From an uncultured Ectothiorhodospiraceae bacterium (GTDB lineage: Bacteria > Pseudomonadota > Gammaproteobacteria > UBA6429 > Thiohalophilaceae), in contig CAMYOL010000007.1 of the NCBI GenBank assembly GCA_947260005.1, forward strand, positions 111,529-175,528: DNA of 64,000 nt. Direction: 5' to 3'. Positions 1-10,964 of this stretch are shown piece after piece (the first letter of the stretch is position 1; every line of letters begins with the position of its first letter). The notes beneath the pieces are model-generated. The model made no database searches. It was not told where the DNA came from and saw only the letters and a program-made list of their open reading frames with translations. The position numbers and the translations under genes are program-made.

Positions 1-109
1 AAAAATGCAAAGTAAGTCAAGATCTAACGGATTTGTGACGATATCTTACCCGTCATGTAAAGAAAAACGATATCATATCGAGCGTTAAGGAACTGATAAA
101 AGCAGATTT

Positions 110-1825
110 ATGGCCACTCCAAATCCACAGATTCAACTCGGCGGCCTTGCCCGTAAACTCGTCGTAGACGGCCTTTTGCCTGAACCCAAAGCACTCGAGG
201 CTCAGAAAAAAGCCTTTGAGACTAAAATTCCATTCGTCAATTATCTGGTTAGTAAAAACCTGGTCAGCGGGCTCAATGTTGCTAAAGCGGCGGCCAATGA
301 ATTTGGTGTGCCGGTAGTCGATATCGCGTCCATCGAGCTGGATCCTGAAGTCGTCAAGCTGGTCAGTGAAAAATTGATCCGTAAGCATCGCACTCTACCC
401 ATCTATAAACGTGGCAGCCGACTTTTTGTGGCCGTCTCTGACCCAACCAATCTGCAAGGTCTCGATGAGATCAAGTTCCAGGCCGGAATGGGAACTGAAG
501 CTATATTGGTTGAAGATAACAAACTCACGACGGTTATCGAAAAAGCGATGGAAGCCACCGACACCGTCATGTCCGATTTAGGCGATTCTGATTTAGATGA
601 TCTTGACTTTGCTGATGAAGATACTGCTGGTGGCCCCGAAGTTTCAGAAAGTGATATTGATGATACCCCCGTGGTTCGCTTTATCAATAAAGTATTACTC
701 GATGCCATAAACAAAGGGGCATCGGATATCCACTTTGAGCCCTATGAAAAAAATTATCGGGTAAGACTCCGAATGGACGGTATGTTAAGCGAAGTGGCTT
801 CGCCCCCCGTGGGTATGGCGCCCAAACTCTCGGCCCGGATCAAGGTTATGTCCCGTCTGGATATCTCTGAACGCAGAATCCCACAAGATGGTCGCATCAA
901 AATGAATTTATCGAAAAACCGTTCGATCGATTTTCGTGTTAATACCTGTCCGACACTCTATGGCGAAAAAATAGTATTACGTATTTTAGATCCAAGTTCC
1001 GCCAAGATGGGTATCGATGCACTCGGTTTCGAACCATTTCAAAAAGACATTTACATGGAAAATCTGGCCAAACCCTATGGCATGATTTTAGTGACCGGCC
1101 CAACCGGTAGTGGTAAGACCGTATCGTTATATACCGGTGTAAATGTATTAAATCAACCCGGAGTCAATATCTGTACCGCGGAAGATCCGTCCGAAATTAA
1201 CATGCCTGGCGTTAACCAGGTAAACGTGAATACGAAAGTCGGCTTGACCTTTGCCAGTGCCCTACGCGCCTTTTTGCGTCAGGACCCGGACATCGTACTG
1301 GTTGGCGAAATCCGGGATCTGGAAACGGCTGAGATCGCCATCAAAGCGGCACAAACCGGTCATCTGGTATTATCCACCTTACACACCAATGACGCTCCAC
1401 AAACACTCACGCGTTTAAGTAACATGGGTGTACCAACTTATAATATAGCGTCATCGGTAAACTTAATTATTGCGCAACGCCTGGCTCGTCGTCTTTGTAC
1501 TCACTGCAAAAAGCCAGTTAATATTCCAAAAGAAGCCCTTCTGAAGGAAGGTTTTACTCAGGAGGATGTCGCAAAAGGGATTACGGTGCATACGCCTGCA
1601 GGTTGTGACCAATGCAATGAAGGCTACAAAGGCCGGGTTGGTATTTATCAGGTTATGCCCGTTACTGAAGCGATTGGTCGGATTATAATGGAAGGTGGCA
1701 ACTCAATGCAGATTGCCGAACAGGCCGCGAAAGAGGGCGTTCCCGATCTACGCCAATCCGGTCTGAAAAAAGTCAAAGACGGTATGACTAGTCTCGATGA
1801 GATCAACCGCGTAACAAAAGATTAG
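110..1825 (+). CDS. pilB: Type IV pilus extension ATPase PilB
   Basis: Cytoplasmic hexameric ATPase that powers pilus extension at the PilC platform. The 571 residues have the GspE/PilB layout: an N-terminal MshEN-like domain (about 1-150), an acidic linker (about 155-185), then the ATPase. Walker A GPTGSGKT is at 330-337, the Walker B stretch DPDIVLVGEIRD near 392-403, and the His box TGHLVLSTLHTND near 416-428. Two zinc-binding CxxC pairs are at C463/C466 and C499/C502, as expected for PilB. First gene of a pilB-pilC-pilD run; no pilin gene is present in the 109 bases upstream. The start is the first in-frame ATG; an AAGGA lies rather far upstream, so the exact start is slightly uncertain. 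Confidence 0.97.
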   Translation: MATPNPQIQLGGLARKLVVDGLLPEPKALEAQKKAFETKIPFVNYLVSKNLVSGLNVAKAAANEFGVPVVDIASIELDPEVVKLVSEKLIRKHRTLPIYKRGSRLFVAVSDPTNLQGLDEIKFQAGMGTEAILVEDNKLTTVIEKAMEATDTVMSDLGDSDLDDLDFADEDTAGGPEVSESDIDDTPVVRFINKVLLDAINKGASDIHFEPYEKNYRVRLRMDGMLSEVASPPVGMAPKLSARIKVMSRLDISERRIPQDGRIKMNLSKNRSIDFRVNTCPTLYGEKIVLRILDPSSAKMGIDALGFEPFQKDIYMENLAKPYGMILVTGPTGSGKTVSLYTGVNVLNQPGVNICTAEDPSEINMPGVNQVNVNTKVGLTFASALRAFLRQDPDIVLVGEIRDLETAEIAIKAAQTGHLVLSTLHTNDAPQTLTRLSNMGVPTYNIASSVNLIIAQRLARRLCTHCKKPVNIPKEALLKEGFTQEDVAKGITVHTPAGCDQCNEGYKGRVGIYQVMPVTEAIGRIIMEGGNSMQIAEQAAKEGVPDLRQSGLKKVKDGMTSLDEINRVTKD

Positions 1826-1865
1826 TAATGATCTAAACACAAAATTTATAACTAAGGATTAAACC

Positions 1866-3089
1866 ATGGCAGCATCAACAGCAGCGAAACAGGACATTTT
1901 TGTTTGGGAAGGCCGCGATAAAAAGGGTCAGAAGATCAAAGGTGAACTAGGTGGTAAAAACATATCTTTAGTCAGAGCCAATCTGCGCCGCCAGGGCATC
2001 AACCCAACCAAAGTTCGTAAAAAGTCTAAACCGTTATTTGGCGGTGGTCGTGTAAAAGCCAAAGACATCGCCCTGTTCGCCCGTCAACTCGCCACGATGA
2101 TGAACTCAGGTGTTCCACTGGTACAAGCCTTCGATATTATTGGTCGTGGTCATGAAAACAAAGGTATGCATGATCTTCTCGTTACGATTAAAGCCGACGT
2201 TGAAGGTGGTAGTAACCTCTCTGACGCTTTGGGCAAACATCCCTATCACTTTGATGAATTATTTGTGAACCTGGTCCAGGCTGGTGAACATGCCGGTATC
2301 CTCGATGATATTCTAGATAAAGTCGCGACCTATAAAGAAAAAACAGAGTCCATCAAGGGTAAGATCAAAAAAGCCATGTTTTATCCTACTGCCGTGTTAG
2401 CGGTATCGTTTATCATTACCGCTATATTAATGATTTTCGTTGTTCCCGAATTTGCAAATCTCTTTTCAGGCTTCGGTGCCGATTTACCCGCGATGACTAA
2501 ATTTGTGGTGACTCTATCCGGGATCTTTACAGATTATTGGTGGTTAATTTTTGGCGGTATAATTGGTAGCATTGTTGGTTTGATACAAGCCAAAAAACGC
2601 TCGAAAGCCTTTAATCACTTTCTGGATCGCGCGTTACTTAAGATTCCAGTGTTAGGCACCATCCTGACAAAAGCCGCGATTGCGCGTTACGCCCGTACCA
2701 TGTCTACCATGTTTGCTGCCGGTGTACCGCTGGTAGAGGCCATGACCTCGGTCGCGGGTGCTGTCGGTAATGTCGTCTACGGTGAAGCGGTGATTAAAAT
2801 GCGCGATGAAGTCGCAACCGGTACCCAATTAAACGTCACCATGCAAAAAACCAACCTGTTTCCAAATATGGTCATACAGATGACTGCAATAGGTGAAGAA
2901 GCCGGTTCGGTCGACTCGATGTTAGGGAAAGTGGCCGACTTCTATGAGGAAGAGGTCGATAACGCCGTCGACTCCTTAAGTAGTCTATTAGAGCCATTGA
3001 TCATGGTGATCCTCGGTACGTTAGTCGGCGGTATTGTTGTCGCAATGTATATGCCTATCTTCCAAATGGGCAAGGTCATTAGTGGCTAA
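1866..3089 (+). CDS. pilC: Type IV pilus inner-membrane platform protein PilC
   Basis: Polytopic inner-membrane platform that couples PilB to pilin insertion. The 407 residues match the usual length. They contain two GspF-type domains (about 68-190 and 270-395), each ending in strongly hydrophobic stretches, such as the segment around 170-195 and the C-terminal segment with LVGGIVVAMYMPIF. The first domain begins FARQLATMMNSGVPLVQAF and the second repeats the pattern as YARTMSTMFAAGVPLVEAM, the family's internal duplication. An AAGGA ribosome binding site lies 7 bases before the ATG. It lies 40 bases after pilB, consistent with one transcript. Confidence 0.97.
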   Translation: MAASTAAKQDIFVWEGRDKKGQKIKGELGGKNISLVRANLRRQGINPTKVRKKSKPLFGGGRVKAKDIALFARQLATMMNSGVPLVQAFDIIGRGHENKGMHDLLVTIKADVEGGSNLSDALGKHPYHFDELFVNLVQAGEHAGILDDILDKVATYKEKTESIKGKIKKAMFYPTAVLAVSFIITAILMIFVVPEFANLFSGFGADLPAMTKFVVTLSGIFTDYWWLIFGGIIGSIVGLIQAKKRSKAFNHFLDRALLKIPVLGTILTKAAIARYARTMSTMFAAGVPLVEAMTSVAGAVGNVVYGEAVIKMRDEVATGTQLNVTMQKTNLFPNMVIQMTAIGEEAGSVDSMLGKVADFYEEEVDNAVDSLSSLLEPLIMVILGTLVGGIVVAMYMPIFQMGKVISG

Positions 3090-3124
3090 CACATAAACAA
3101 CTGTCAATTAACGAATCCTCAACC

Positions 3125-4036
3125 GTGTCGATCATTGTTGCCTTTCAAGAAGATCCTGCGCTGTTCTATGCGTCGGTAATCATCTTTAGTTTATTAGTCG
3201 GTAGTTTTCTAAACGTTGTCATTCATCGAATTCCAGTAATGATGAAACGAGAGGCGAAACAAGACTGCAGTGAATTCTTTGCTGAACATTTCCCCGATTC
3301 ACTTTCCTCTAGTGAGCAAACGCTTGTAAAATCCCAAAATCCAGTCGCAAGTAAATACAACCTGATTGTACCTCGCTCTGCTTGCCCTCACTGCGGACAT
3401 TTAATTACCGCACTTGAAAATATCCCGGTTATTAGTTATTTGTTTCTCAAAGGAAAATGCCGGGAATGCGGCAGCAAGATTTCGATAAGATATCCTTTCG
3501 TCGAGATCTTAAGCGCCATTTTAGTCGTTATTGTGGCATTAAAATTCGGTGTCAGTTATCAAACATTGTTCGCTGCTTTTTTTACCTGGGCCTTACTGGC
3601 GCTAACTTTTATCGATCTGGATACACAATACTTACCCGATCAAATTACTCTCCCCTTTCTTTGGCTAGGATTGTTAATCAACCTCGATAATACCTTTACT
3701 GATATACACTCTGCTTTAATCGGTGCAGCTGCTGGATACCTGACATTATGGAGTGTATACAAACTGTTTAAGTTGTTAACCAATAAAGAAGGCATGGGTT
3801 ACGGTGATTTCAAGTTGCTCGCTATGATTGGGGCCTGGTGTGGCTGGCAGGTTATCCCCGCGGTAATTTTAATATCTTCCGTCATTGGTTCTATTGCCGG
3901 CATTTTAATGATTGTTACCAAGTACCATAAAAAAGGTAAACCCATTCCATTTGGTCCCTATCTAGCTGGCGCGGGTTGGATTGTTCTGCTTTGGGGTACT
4001 GAAATCAATAATACTTATTTAAAACTTTTTGTCTGA
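3125..4036 (+). CDS. pilD: Prepilin peptidase / N-methyltransferase PilD
   Basis: Inner-membrane aspartyl protease of the A24 family that cleaves prepilin leader peptides and methylates the new N terminus. The zinc-binding cysteines C87/C90 and C112/C115 of the cytosolic domain are present. The two catalytic aspartates sit in FIDLDTQYLPD (near 164) and in the GxGD motif of GMGYGDFK (D228). Multiple transmembrane segments follow. A roughly 35-residue insert between the first membrane segment and the cysteine motif is usual in gammaproteobacteria. The start is GTG with no obvious ribosome binding site, 35 bases after pilC. Confidence 0.96.
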   Translation: MSIIVAFQEDPALFYASVIIFSLLVGSFLNVVIHRIPVMMKREAKQDCSEFFAEHFPDSLSSSEQTLVKSQNPVASKYNLIVPRSACPHCGHLITALENIPVISYLFLKGKCRECGSKISIRYPFVEILSAILVVIVALKFGVSYQTLFAAFFTWALLALTFIDLDTQYLPDQITLPFLWLGLLINLDNTFTDIHSALIGAAAGYLTLWSVYKLFKLLTNKEGMGYGDFKLLAMIGAWCGWQVIPAVILISSVIGSIAGILMIVTKYHKKGKPIPFGPYLAGAGWIVLLWGTEINNTYLKLFV

Positions 4037-4077
4037 CCCGCTAGCGTCCCTCACTCAAATTCTTATACAATTTATCT

Positions 4078-4701
4078 ATGTTGGTCATTGCACTCACAGG
4101 TGGAATTGGTTCCGGTAAAAGTACGGTAGAAAATTTGTTCCGTTCTTATGGTATCCCGATTATCGATACGGATGTTATCGCTCGCGAATTATTATCAGAT
4201 AACTCAGCCATCAAGAAAGAAACGATTAATTATTTTGGTCAGGAGATTACTCAAGAAAATGGTGAAATTGATCGCTCCAAGTTACGCACACTAATCTTTG
4301 ATGACGAACAGAAACGTAATGCTTTGCAAACGATTCTACACCCTGTCATTCATCAGCAAACATTACGACAGTTAGAACAACTGGAAAATTCCGATGCACC
4401 CTATTGTGTAATTGTGATCCCTTTATTGGCTGAATCAAACCACAAATATCCGCATCATCGGGTTCTTCTGATTGACAGCCCTGAATCACTGCAAATAAAA
4501 CGTGCTAGCACTCGCGACCGATCGACTCCAGATCAGATTAAAAAGATCATCGCTAGTCAGGCAAGCAGGAAACAACGTCAGACTATTGCCGATGATGTTA
4601 TCGAGAATGATGGCGATCTTACATTATTACGTCAAAAAGTTAATCGTTTGCATGAGAAATATTGCTCACTGTCGGCTAGTGAACAGGAAGTTAATTCCTA
4701 G
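4078..4701 (+). CDS. coaE: Dephospho-CoA kinase CoaE
   Basis: Catalyses the last step of coenzyme A synthesis, ATP-dependent phosphorylation of dephospho-CoA. The 207 residues fit the family length. The P-loop GGIGSGKST is at residues 8-16, followed by IIDTDVIARELL, the conserved substrate-binding stretch, and the lid-type RASTRDRST near 140-148. It lies between pilD and zapD, the usual pilD-coaE-yacG neighbourhood of gammaproteobacteria, where it is probably cotranscribed although its role is housekeeping. Confidence 0.96.
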   Translation: MLVIALTGGIGSGKSTVENLFRSYGIPIIDTDVIARELLSDNSAIKKETINYFGQEITQENGEIDRSKLRTLIFDDEQKRNALQTILHPVIHQQTLRQLEQLENSDAPYCVIVIPLLAESNHKYPHHRVLLIDSPESLQIKRASTRDRSTPDQIKKIIASQASRKQRQTIADDVIENDGDLTLLRQKVNRLHEKYCSLSASEQEVNS

Positions 4702-4782
4702 TCAGGACAAGTCGATAAAATCAAATTACCGGTTCATTCCAGCTCATTTCGCGATAAATAAAAAAGCGTGTACAATGCGCTC

Positions 4783-5550
4783 ATGAGCGACACTATCTAC
4801 TATGAACAGCCGTTAAATGAGCGTATCCGCACCTTTTTACGCCTCGAGCATTTATTCTGTCAATCCGACTATACTTTACGCGGTTTTTCAATTTGGGATA
4901 GTCGCAGTACCCTACATGCTTTAGTTGATACCCTGGAGATTTTAAGCCGATCTGATTTTAAATCCGAATTACTGATTGAGCTTGAACGTCAGTCCAGTAA
5001 ATTAATAGCATTACAAAATGCACCGGGGGTGGATACACAACAACTGGATATGGTTTTATCTGAATTACAGTCAGCAGAACAAGCCTTACATGAATTAAAT
5101 GGACAAATCGGACAACAAGCACGAGACCATGATCTAATAGCCAATCTTCGCCAACGTGGCCCGACGCCTGGCGGAGATTGTCCTATCGATCTGCCTGCTT
5201 TACATTTATGGTTGCAGCAAGCCCCTGAGCAACGTATCGAACAACTCGAACACTGGAATAATGAATTATCCATTGTACGCAAACCAGTTGCGCTTTTGCT
5301 TGGTATGATTCGTGAAGCGTCGATGCCTGAAAACAAGCAGGCCAGCGAAGGATTTTATCAACAAAGCCTGGACAGTAATACACCCATTCAATTGATTCGC
5401 GTTATGGTTGATGGAAACTTACCACACTATGCAGAAATCAGCGCGGGGAAACATCGTTTAACGATTCGTTTTTTAGAACCTCAACTCGGTCGACGCCCCT
5501 TACAAGCCCAGAATAATGTCGACTTTAAGCTAACCTGTTGTTCAATATGA
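4783..5550 (+). CDS. zapD: Cell division protein ZapD
   Basis: Cytoplasmic FtsZ-associated protein that crosslinks FtsZ filaments at midcell. The opening residues [21 protein letters not shown] and the later [14 protein letters not shown] stretch are hallmarks of the ZapD (YacF, DUF1342) family. The 255 residues match the usual size. An in-frame GTG exists 15 bases upstream at 4768, but the ATG at 4783 gives the family N terminus MSDTIYYEQ and is preferred. The stop overlaps the start of yacG as ATGA. Confidence 0.94.
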   Translation: MSDTIYYEQPLNERIRTFLRLEHLFCQSDYTLRGFSIWDSRSTLHALVDTLEILSRSDFKSELLIELERQSSKLIALQNAPGVDTQQLDMVLSELQSAEQALHELNGQIGQQARDHDLIANLRQRGPTPGGDCPIDLPALHLWLQQAPEQRIEQLEHWNNELSIVRKPVALLLGMIREASMPENKQASEGFYQQSLDSNTPIQLIRVMVDGNLPHYAEISAGKHRLTIRFLEPQLGRRPLQAQNNVDFKLTCCSI

Positions 5551-5753
5551 AAAAGAAAATTAAATGCCCAGGTTGTGGAAAGTTATCAGAATGGAATAAA
5601 AATAATCCTTTTCGACCTTTTTGTTCCGAACGATGTCGATTAATAGATTTAGGCGACTGGGCAAACGAATCACATCGCATTCCCAGTGATACACCTGGCA
5701 ATGCCTTCAATGATATTCCCAGTGATTACTTCAACGATGATAGCTCGTCATAA
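5547..5753 (+). CDS. yacG: Zinc-binding DNA gyrase inhibitor YacG
   Basis: Small zinc protein known in E. coli to bind gyrase B and block its DNA binding. The 68 residues contain a CxxC at C7/C10 and CxxxC at C26/C30, then [16 protein letters not shown], the family signature. The C-terminal tail is acidic and rich in S, D and N, as in relatives. The ATG at 5547 overlaps the zapD stop (ATGA), so it is translationally coupled; an in-frame TTG upstream at 5538 is unlikely. Confidence 0.94.
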   Translation: MKKKIKCPGCGKLSEWNKNNPFRPFCSERCRLIDLGDWANESHRIPSDTPGNAFNDIPSDYFNDDSSS

Positions 5754-5801
5754 CCTGTATCACTATACCGCGAGTACTGTAATTAACCTGATTTTCGTCT
5801 A

Positions 5802-6761
5802 TTAGGCATTCCATAATGCCGAGATTGCAGCAATACCCTGGGCACCATGTTGGTAGGCACATTCAAGCAGATCAACGTTCATACCTCCCAGGGCATAAAC
5901 CGGTATTGGGATATGATCTACAATATCTCTAAATTTTTCCCATCCTAATGCCGGTTCACCTGGATGGGATTGGGTCGGTAAAACCGGTGATAGCATAGCA
6001 AAATCCGCTCCTATCTCCACCGCATGTTTTAATTCCTCCAAAGTATGCGTTGACACTGAAAAGAGTTTATTTTCAGCAACCGGACGTTGCTTACAGTCAC
6101 GCAAACGTTGTCCGGTATAATGCAAACCATCCGCATTGGTTTTTGAATATAAATCGAATGAAGAATTTAAAATGAGTTTGGTCGGTGAAGGCTCCGTTAT
6201 TTTTAATAATTTTTTTGCTAAATCTAAATAATCTGAATCGGACATTTCTTTCTGACGGAGTTGAATTAATCCTGTATGACGATCAACCGCTGTTTGAATC
6301 TTTTTTTCGAATAATTCAATTGACTCATACCTACCGGTTATCACATATTTTTCAGGTAATTGAATGGCTGAAATGATTGCTTTATTTGCCGCAGGAAAAG
6401 CATACTCCGATAAACGGGCGATATCAGCCCAGACAAATTCTTGACTTTCATTACTTTGAGGCGTTCCAGAATAGGACTCGGTAATATAAACGTTTAAATA
6501 GACTTGTTTATCACTGTACTCATGTGGAATGGTAATTAACGGTCGATAATCTGTAACATTCAAATTTAGTTCTTCTAAGAGTTCACGTTTCAGCGCAGCT
6601 TCAGGTGTTTCAAAGCTCTCAACTTTTCCACCTGGAAATTCCCACAATCCGCCTTGATGTAGATAATCATGGCGTTTAGATATCAGTACTTGATTGTTTT
6701 TATTAATGACTACGCCTACGGCCACCTGTACATAATCAGTTTCTAGGTCAGAAATAGTCAT
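5802..6761 (-). CDS. Nudix hydrolase fused to a ThiE-like domain
   Basis: Two domains in 319 residues. The N-terminal part (about 10-135) is a MutT-type Nudix hydrolase. Its Nudix box runs from GGKVES near 44 through RELLEEL near 59, with the late glycine replaced by asparagine. MutT enzymes remove oxidised purine nucleotides. The C-terminal part (about 160-319) resembles thiamine phosphate synthase, with ILNSSFDLY, GLHYTGQRLRD, AMLSPVLPTQSHPG and YALGGMN. The same fusion occurs near argJ and secA in Pseudomonas-type genomes. Whether the ThiE half makes thiamine phosphate is unclear. Nudix chemistry is the safer call. Confidence 0.9.
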   Translation of the reverse strand: MTISDLETDYVQVAVGVVINKNNQVLISKRHDYLHQGGLWEFPGGKVESFETPEAALKRELLEELNLNVTDYRPLITIPHEYSDKQVYLNVYITESYSGTPQSNESQEFVWADIARLSEYAFPAANKAIISAIQLPEKYVITGRYESIELFEKKIQTAVDRHTGLIQLRQKEMSDSDYLDLAKKLLKITEPSPTKLILNSSFDLYSKTNADGLHYTGQRLRDCKQRPVAENKLFSVSTHTLEELKHAVEIGADFAMLSPVLPTQSHPGEPALGWEKFRDIVDHIPIPVYALGGMNVDLLECAYQHGAQGIAAISALWNA

Positions 6762-6847
6762 TTATTTATAAATTAGTTTAAAAATGTAGAGATCGATTCG
6801 TATCACACAGTTTGGGTAAACTGATATTAATATCCAGAAATTTAAAA

Positions 6848-8056
6848 TCAGGTACGGTACTCAGCATTAATTTTCACATAGTCGTAAGAAAAATCGCAAG
6901 TCCAAACTGTCGTTTTAGCTGATCCACGATGTAAGTTAACGCTAACCGTGATCTCAGCTTTGTTCATCACACGCTGTCCTTGTTCTTCAGTATACGATTG
7001 AGATAATCCTCCATGCTGAACCAGGCAAACATCATCTAAAAAAAGTTCGACTTTATCAATATCCAGACTTTCTACTCCCGCATAACCGACGGCCGCGAGG
7101 ATACGCCCCCAGTTCGGATCGGAGGCAAAAAATGCGGTTTTAACTAAAGGAGAATGAGCAATCGCATACGCAACCTTTGCACATTCAGTTTCATCCAATC
7201 CATTCTCAACAACCACATTGATTAGTTTAGTTGCACCTTCGCCATCGCGAATGATTGCTTTCGCGAGCGTTTCACATAATTCATTTAACACTTTCTGGAA
7301 TGATTCAAGATTAGTTTTATCGATGGTAACACCTGATTTCCCAGTAGCCATCAACACGACAGAGTCATTCGTTGAAGTATCACCATCAACGGTAATCCGG
7401 TTAAAAGAATGATCTACGGCTTGTTGCAAACTTGATTGCAGCTGCGCAGAATCAAATTTAGCATCTGTCGCGATATAACTTAACATTGTTGCCATATTGG
7501 GACGGATCATACCGGAACCTTTTGCCATACCGGTGATATTGAGCGCCTTCCCATCGATTTCAAATTTCGCAGAAAATAATTTGGGCACGGTATCGGTCGT
7601 CATGATCGCTTCGGAAGCATTACGCCATAGTTGTGCATCCAGCCCAGAATTTAAATCAGTTAAGCAAGAAGTAATCTTGTCGACAGGCAGCGCCTCGCCA
7701 ATAACGCCCGTGGAAAAAGGCAAAACTTCATTAGTCAAACATTGAGTAACTTTAGCAACACCTGAGCAACAAGCTAATGCGGCTTCAATACCACCCTGCC
7801 CTGTACCAGCGTTTGCATTACCGCTATTGATTAACAGGTAACGTGGTGTAGCTTCGGCAAGATGTTGCTTAGCAATTTGTACAGGGGCTGCACAAAAGGC
7901 ATTTTTGGTGAACACCGCGGCTACGTTAGTACCCGCAGCCAGTTCAACTAAAACCAGATCTTTGCGATCAGGTCGACGGATATGCGCAGCGATTGTATTT
8001 AAACGAATACCATCAATGATCAGCGGTAATTCTTGAATAGATGAAGGTTCTGTCAT
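6848..8056 (-). CDS. argJ: Bifunctional ornithine acetyltransferase / N-acetylglutamate synthase ArgJ
   Basis: Transfers the acetyl group from N-acetylornithine to glutamate in the cyclic arginine pathway, and in bifunctional forms also uses acetyl-CoA. The precursor is cut by itself into two chains before the nucleophilic threonine. The site is visible as RPNMATML, with T190 as the new N terminus. Other family motifs are INSGNANAGTG near 76-86 and DPNWGRILAAVGYAG near 310. The length of 402 is typical. It lies downstream of secA on the same strand. Confidence 0.96.
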   Translation of the reverse strand: MTEPSSIQELPLIIDGIRLNTIAAHIRRPDRKDLVLVELAAGTNVAAVFTKNAFCAAPVQIAKQHLAEATPRYLLINSGNANAGTGQGGIEAALACCSGVAKVTQCLTNEVLPFSTGVIGEALPVDKITSCLTDLNSGLDAQLWRNASEAIMTTDTVPKLFSAKFEIDGKALNITGMAKGSGMIRPNMATMLSYIATDAKFDSAQLQSSLQQAVDHSFNRITVDGDTSTNDSVVLMATGKSGVTIDKTNLESFQKVLNELCETLAKAIIRDGEGATKLINVVVENGLDETECAKVAYAIAHSPLVKTAFFASDPNWGRILAAVGYAGVESLDIDKVELFLDDVCLVQHGGLSQSYTEEQGQRVMNKAEITVSVNLHRGSAKTTVWTCDFSYDYVKINAEYRT

Positions 8057-8077
8057 GGTTCATTACTATCCCGTCAA

Positions 8078-8115
8078 CTCCCTTTCCCACCGGGAGAGGG
8101 TTGGGGTGAGGGGAA
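8078..8115. repeat. REP-like intergenic hairpin
   Basis: Between secA and argJ the sequence CTCCCTTTCCCACCGGGAGAGGG can fold into an imperfect hairpin and is followed by TTGGGGTGAGGGG. This combination is the common extragenic palindrome type seen in many proteobacterial genomes. It probably acts as a transcript 3' stabiliser or weak terminator for secA. Confidence 0.55.
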
Positions 8116-8125
8116 ATATAAATAG

Positions 8126-10822
8126 TTAACTAATTTTACCATGACACTGTTTATATTTTTTACCTGAACCACAGGGACAGGGCTCATTGCGTCCTACTTT
8201 ACGTCCATCGCGTACGAATGGTTTCGCTTCTTCCTCTTGATTTGGTGCGGTTATTGAACCTGCTTCATCATGTTGAAATTCCATCGGATTCTCATTTTGA
8301 CGACGATGTTCTTCTTCCATTCGCTGCACTTCTTCTTCACTGCGAATTTGTACCTTACTTAAGATACTAATCACTTCATTTTTGAAGCGTTGCAACATTT
8401 CGCTAAACAGCTCAAATGACTCACGCTTATATTCCTGTTTAGGATTTTTTTGCGCGTAGCCACGTAAATGAATACCCTGGCGTAACTGATCCATGCTGGC
8501 CAGATGATCTTTCCATTGTTTGTCTAAACTTTCGAGTGTTACCGCCTTTTCAAAATGGCGCAGCACTTCAGATCCTGCCTCATCTTCTTTTACCTTATAG
8601 GCGGCTGCTAGTTCCTCTGAAATTCGCGCACGTAATGTCTCTTCATGTAAGTCGTCATTTTCATCTAACCAACGGCGTATTTCTAATTTCAGACCAAACT
8701 CACCTTCCAGGGACTCTTCTAAACCCGGGATATCCCATTGTTCTTCAATACTTTGAGGAGGGATATAGGTATCAATAACCGCGTGTAAAACATCGTCGCG
8801 AATTGCAAAAACCGTTTCAGAGATATCATCCGTTGACATCAAATCATCACGAATACTGTAGATTTCTTTACGCTGATCATTGGCAACGTCATCATATTCC
8901 AACAGATTTTTACGCATATCGAAGTTATGTCCTTCGACTTTACGTTGTGCATTTTCAATAGCGCGAGAAACCAGATTGTGTTCAATCGCTTCCCCTTCCT
9001 GCATACCAAGTCGTTTCATTAAACCTGCTACTCGGTCGGAAGCAAAAATGCGCATTAAATTGTCTTCTAATGACAGGTAAAAACGGGAAGAGCCCGCATC
9101 ACCCTGACGTCCTGAGCGACCACGCAGCTGGTTATCAATCCGACGAGATTCATGTCGTTCAGTACCAACAATATGCAAACCACCGGATTCTAAGACTTGC
9201 TCATGACGTTTTTCCCATTCTTTACGTAACTCGTTTATTTTTTCCTCAGAAGGATTCTTTAATCCCTCAACCTCAACATCAAAATTTCCACCCAATACGA
9301 TATCTGTACCACGACCTGCCATATTAGTCGCAATGGTCACGGCACCAGGGCGCCCGGCTTGAGCAACGATCTCCGCCTCGCGCGCATGTTGTTTTGCATT
9401 GAGAACTTCATGTTTAATGTTTGCTTTTCTTAGTGCATTTGAAAGTAATTCCGACACTTCAATCGAAGCGGTACCAACTAACACAGGTTGCTGGCGTGTT
9501 AAACAGTCTTTAATGTCTTCAATGATAGCCATGAATTTTTCTTGTTGAGTCAAATAAACAAGATCTGGCATATCATTACGTATCATCGGACGATGCGTTG
9601 GGATAATGACAACTTCAAGACCATAAATAGACTGGAATTCGAAGGCCTCGGTATCCGCCGTACCCGTCATACCAGACAATTTTTCATATAAACGGAAAAA
9701 GTTCTGGAAAGTAATTGAGGCCACCGTTTGATTTTCCTGTTGAATCGGTACCCCTTCTTTCGCTTCGACTGCCTGATGTAAACCATCCGACCATCGTCGT
9801 CCCTGCATGGTTCGACCGGTAAATTCATCAACGATAACCACTTCATTATTACTATCGACGATATAATCGACATCTTTTTGAAACAGGTAATGTGCACGCA
9901 AACCTGCATTGATGTGATGCATCAAACTAATGTTCGCGGCATCGTAAAGACTTTCACCTTCATTAAGCACACCGGATTTATACAGCATCTCTTCAACATG
10001 CTGATGCCCTTCCTCGGTTAAGAAGATTTGTTTGTTCTTTTCTTCAACCGTAAAATCACCCGGGCCATCTTCTTCCTCTTGTTTGACCAGATTCGGCACC
10101 AGTTCATTGACTCGATAATACAAATCGGAACTGTCATCAGTCGGGCCTGAGATAATGAGCGGTGTACGCGCTTCATCAATTAAGATTGAATCCACTTCAT
10201 CGACGATCGCAAAAGCATGTGAGCGCTGAAATTTTTCTTCCGTCTTGAAGGCCATATTGTCGCGTAAATAATCAAAGCCATATTCATTATTCGTACCGTA
10301 GGTAATGTCTGCATTATAGGCGGCTTTTTTATCTTCAAATGACAAATCCGCTATGACCACGCCGACACTCATGCCCAGGAAGTTATATAACTGTCCCATC
10401 CAGGCGGCATCACGCTTAGCTAAATAGTCGTTCACCGTCACCACATGCACGCCTCTTGCAGGCAATGCATTGTGATAGGCCGCCAGTGTGGCCATCAGGG
10501 TTTTACCCTCACCCGTACGCATCTCGGCAATATTGCCATCATTCAAAACCATCGCACCAATTAGCTGCACATCAAAATGACGCATGCCCAATACGCGCTT
10601 GGATCCTTCGCGCACCACGGCAAAAGTCTCAGCTAACATATCATCCAGCTTAGCCCCATCATCCAGTCGCTTACGAAATTCTGTGGTTTTCTCTTTTAAT
10701 TGTTCATCACTTAGTGCAGCGAACGTTTCTTCCAGCCCATTAATAACATCAACGGTCTTACGGTATCGTTTCACCAGGCGGTCATTGCGGCTGCCAAAAA
10801 CTTTTTTTGCAATTGCTAACAT
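8126..10822 (-). CDS. secA: Preprotein translocase ATPase SecA
   Basis: Peripheral membrane motor that drives unfolded preproteins through SecYEG. The 898 residues include Walker A TGEGKT at 103-108, the DEAD-like [16 protein letters not shown] near 207-222, the preprotein-crosslinking region, the second nucleotide-binding fold with [10 protein letters not shown], and GRSGRQGD. The C-terminal zinc site [16 protein letters not shown] has ligands C882, C884, C893 and H894 and binds SecB and phospholipid. No secM-like regulatory gene is seen upstream. Neighbour argJ follows, as in Pseudomonas. Confidence 0.98.
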   Translation of the reverse strand: MLAIAKKVFGSRNDRLVKRYRKTVDVINGLEETFAALSDEQLKEKTTEFRKRLDDGAKLDDMLAETFAVVREGSKRVLGMRHFDVQLIGAMVLNDGNIAEMRTGEGKTLMATLAAYHNALPARGVHVVTVNDYLAKRDAAWMGQLYNFLGMSVGVVIADLSFEDKKAAYNADITYGTNNEYGFDYLRDNMAFKTEEKFQRSHAFAIVDEVDSILIDEARTPLIISGPTDDSSDLYYRVNELVPNLVKQEEEDGPGDFTVEEKNKQIFLTEEGHQHVEEMLYKSGVLNEGESLYDAANISLMHHINAGLRAHYLFQKDVDYIVDSNNEVVIVDEFTGRTMQGRRWSDGLHQAVEAKEGVPIQQENQTVASITFQNFFRLYEKLSGMTGTADTEAFEFQSIYGLEVVIIPTHRPMIRNDMPDLVYLTQQEKFMAIIEDIKDCLTRQQPVLVGTASIEVSELLSNALRKANIKHEVLNAKQHAREAEIVAQAGRPGAVTIATNMAGRGTDIVLGGNFDVEVEGLKNPSEEKINELRKEWEKRHEQVLESGGLHIVGTERHESRRIDNQLRGRSGRQGDAGSSRFYLSLEDNLMRIFASDRVAGLMKRLGMQEGEAIEHNLVSRAIENAQRKVEGHNFDMRKNLLEYDDVANDQRKEIYSIRDDLMSTDDISETVFAIRDDVLHAVIDTYIPPQSIEEQWDIPGLEESLEGEFGLKLEIRRWLDENDDLHEETLRARISEELAAAYKVKEDEAGSEVLRHFEKAVTLESLDKQWKDHLASMDQLRQGIHLRGYAQKNPKQEYKRESFELFSEMLQRFKNEVISILSKVQIRSEEEVQRMEEEHRRQNENPMEFQHDEAGSITAPNQEEEAKPFVRDGRKVGRNEPCPCGSGKKYKQCHGKIS

Positions 10823-10964
10823 GATTGTCGTCTTTAATTTTGTTTAATAAAATTGATCGGCCGTTCGCAGACCCATCAGTCAGATTCGGTAAAACCCCGT
10901 ATTCTACAGGTCCATCCTAAGTTTGTCCCAGCTCATTAATGGCGCGAAAATTCATTTTGAAAGG

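Noticed and set aside
67..81. Palindrome CGATATCATATCG upstream of pilB as a regulator site
   Set aside because: Too short and AT-rich to assign; no matching copies near other pilus genes.
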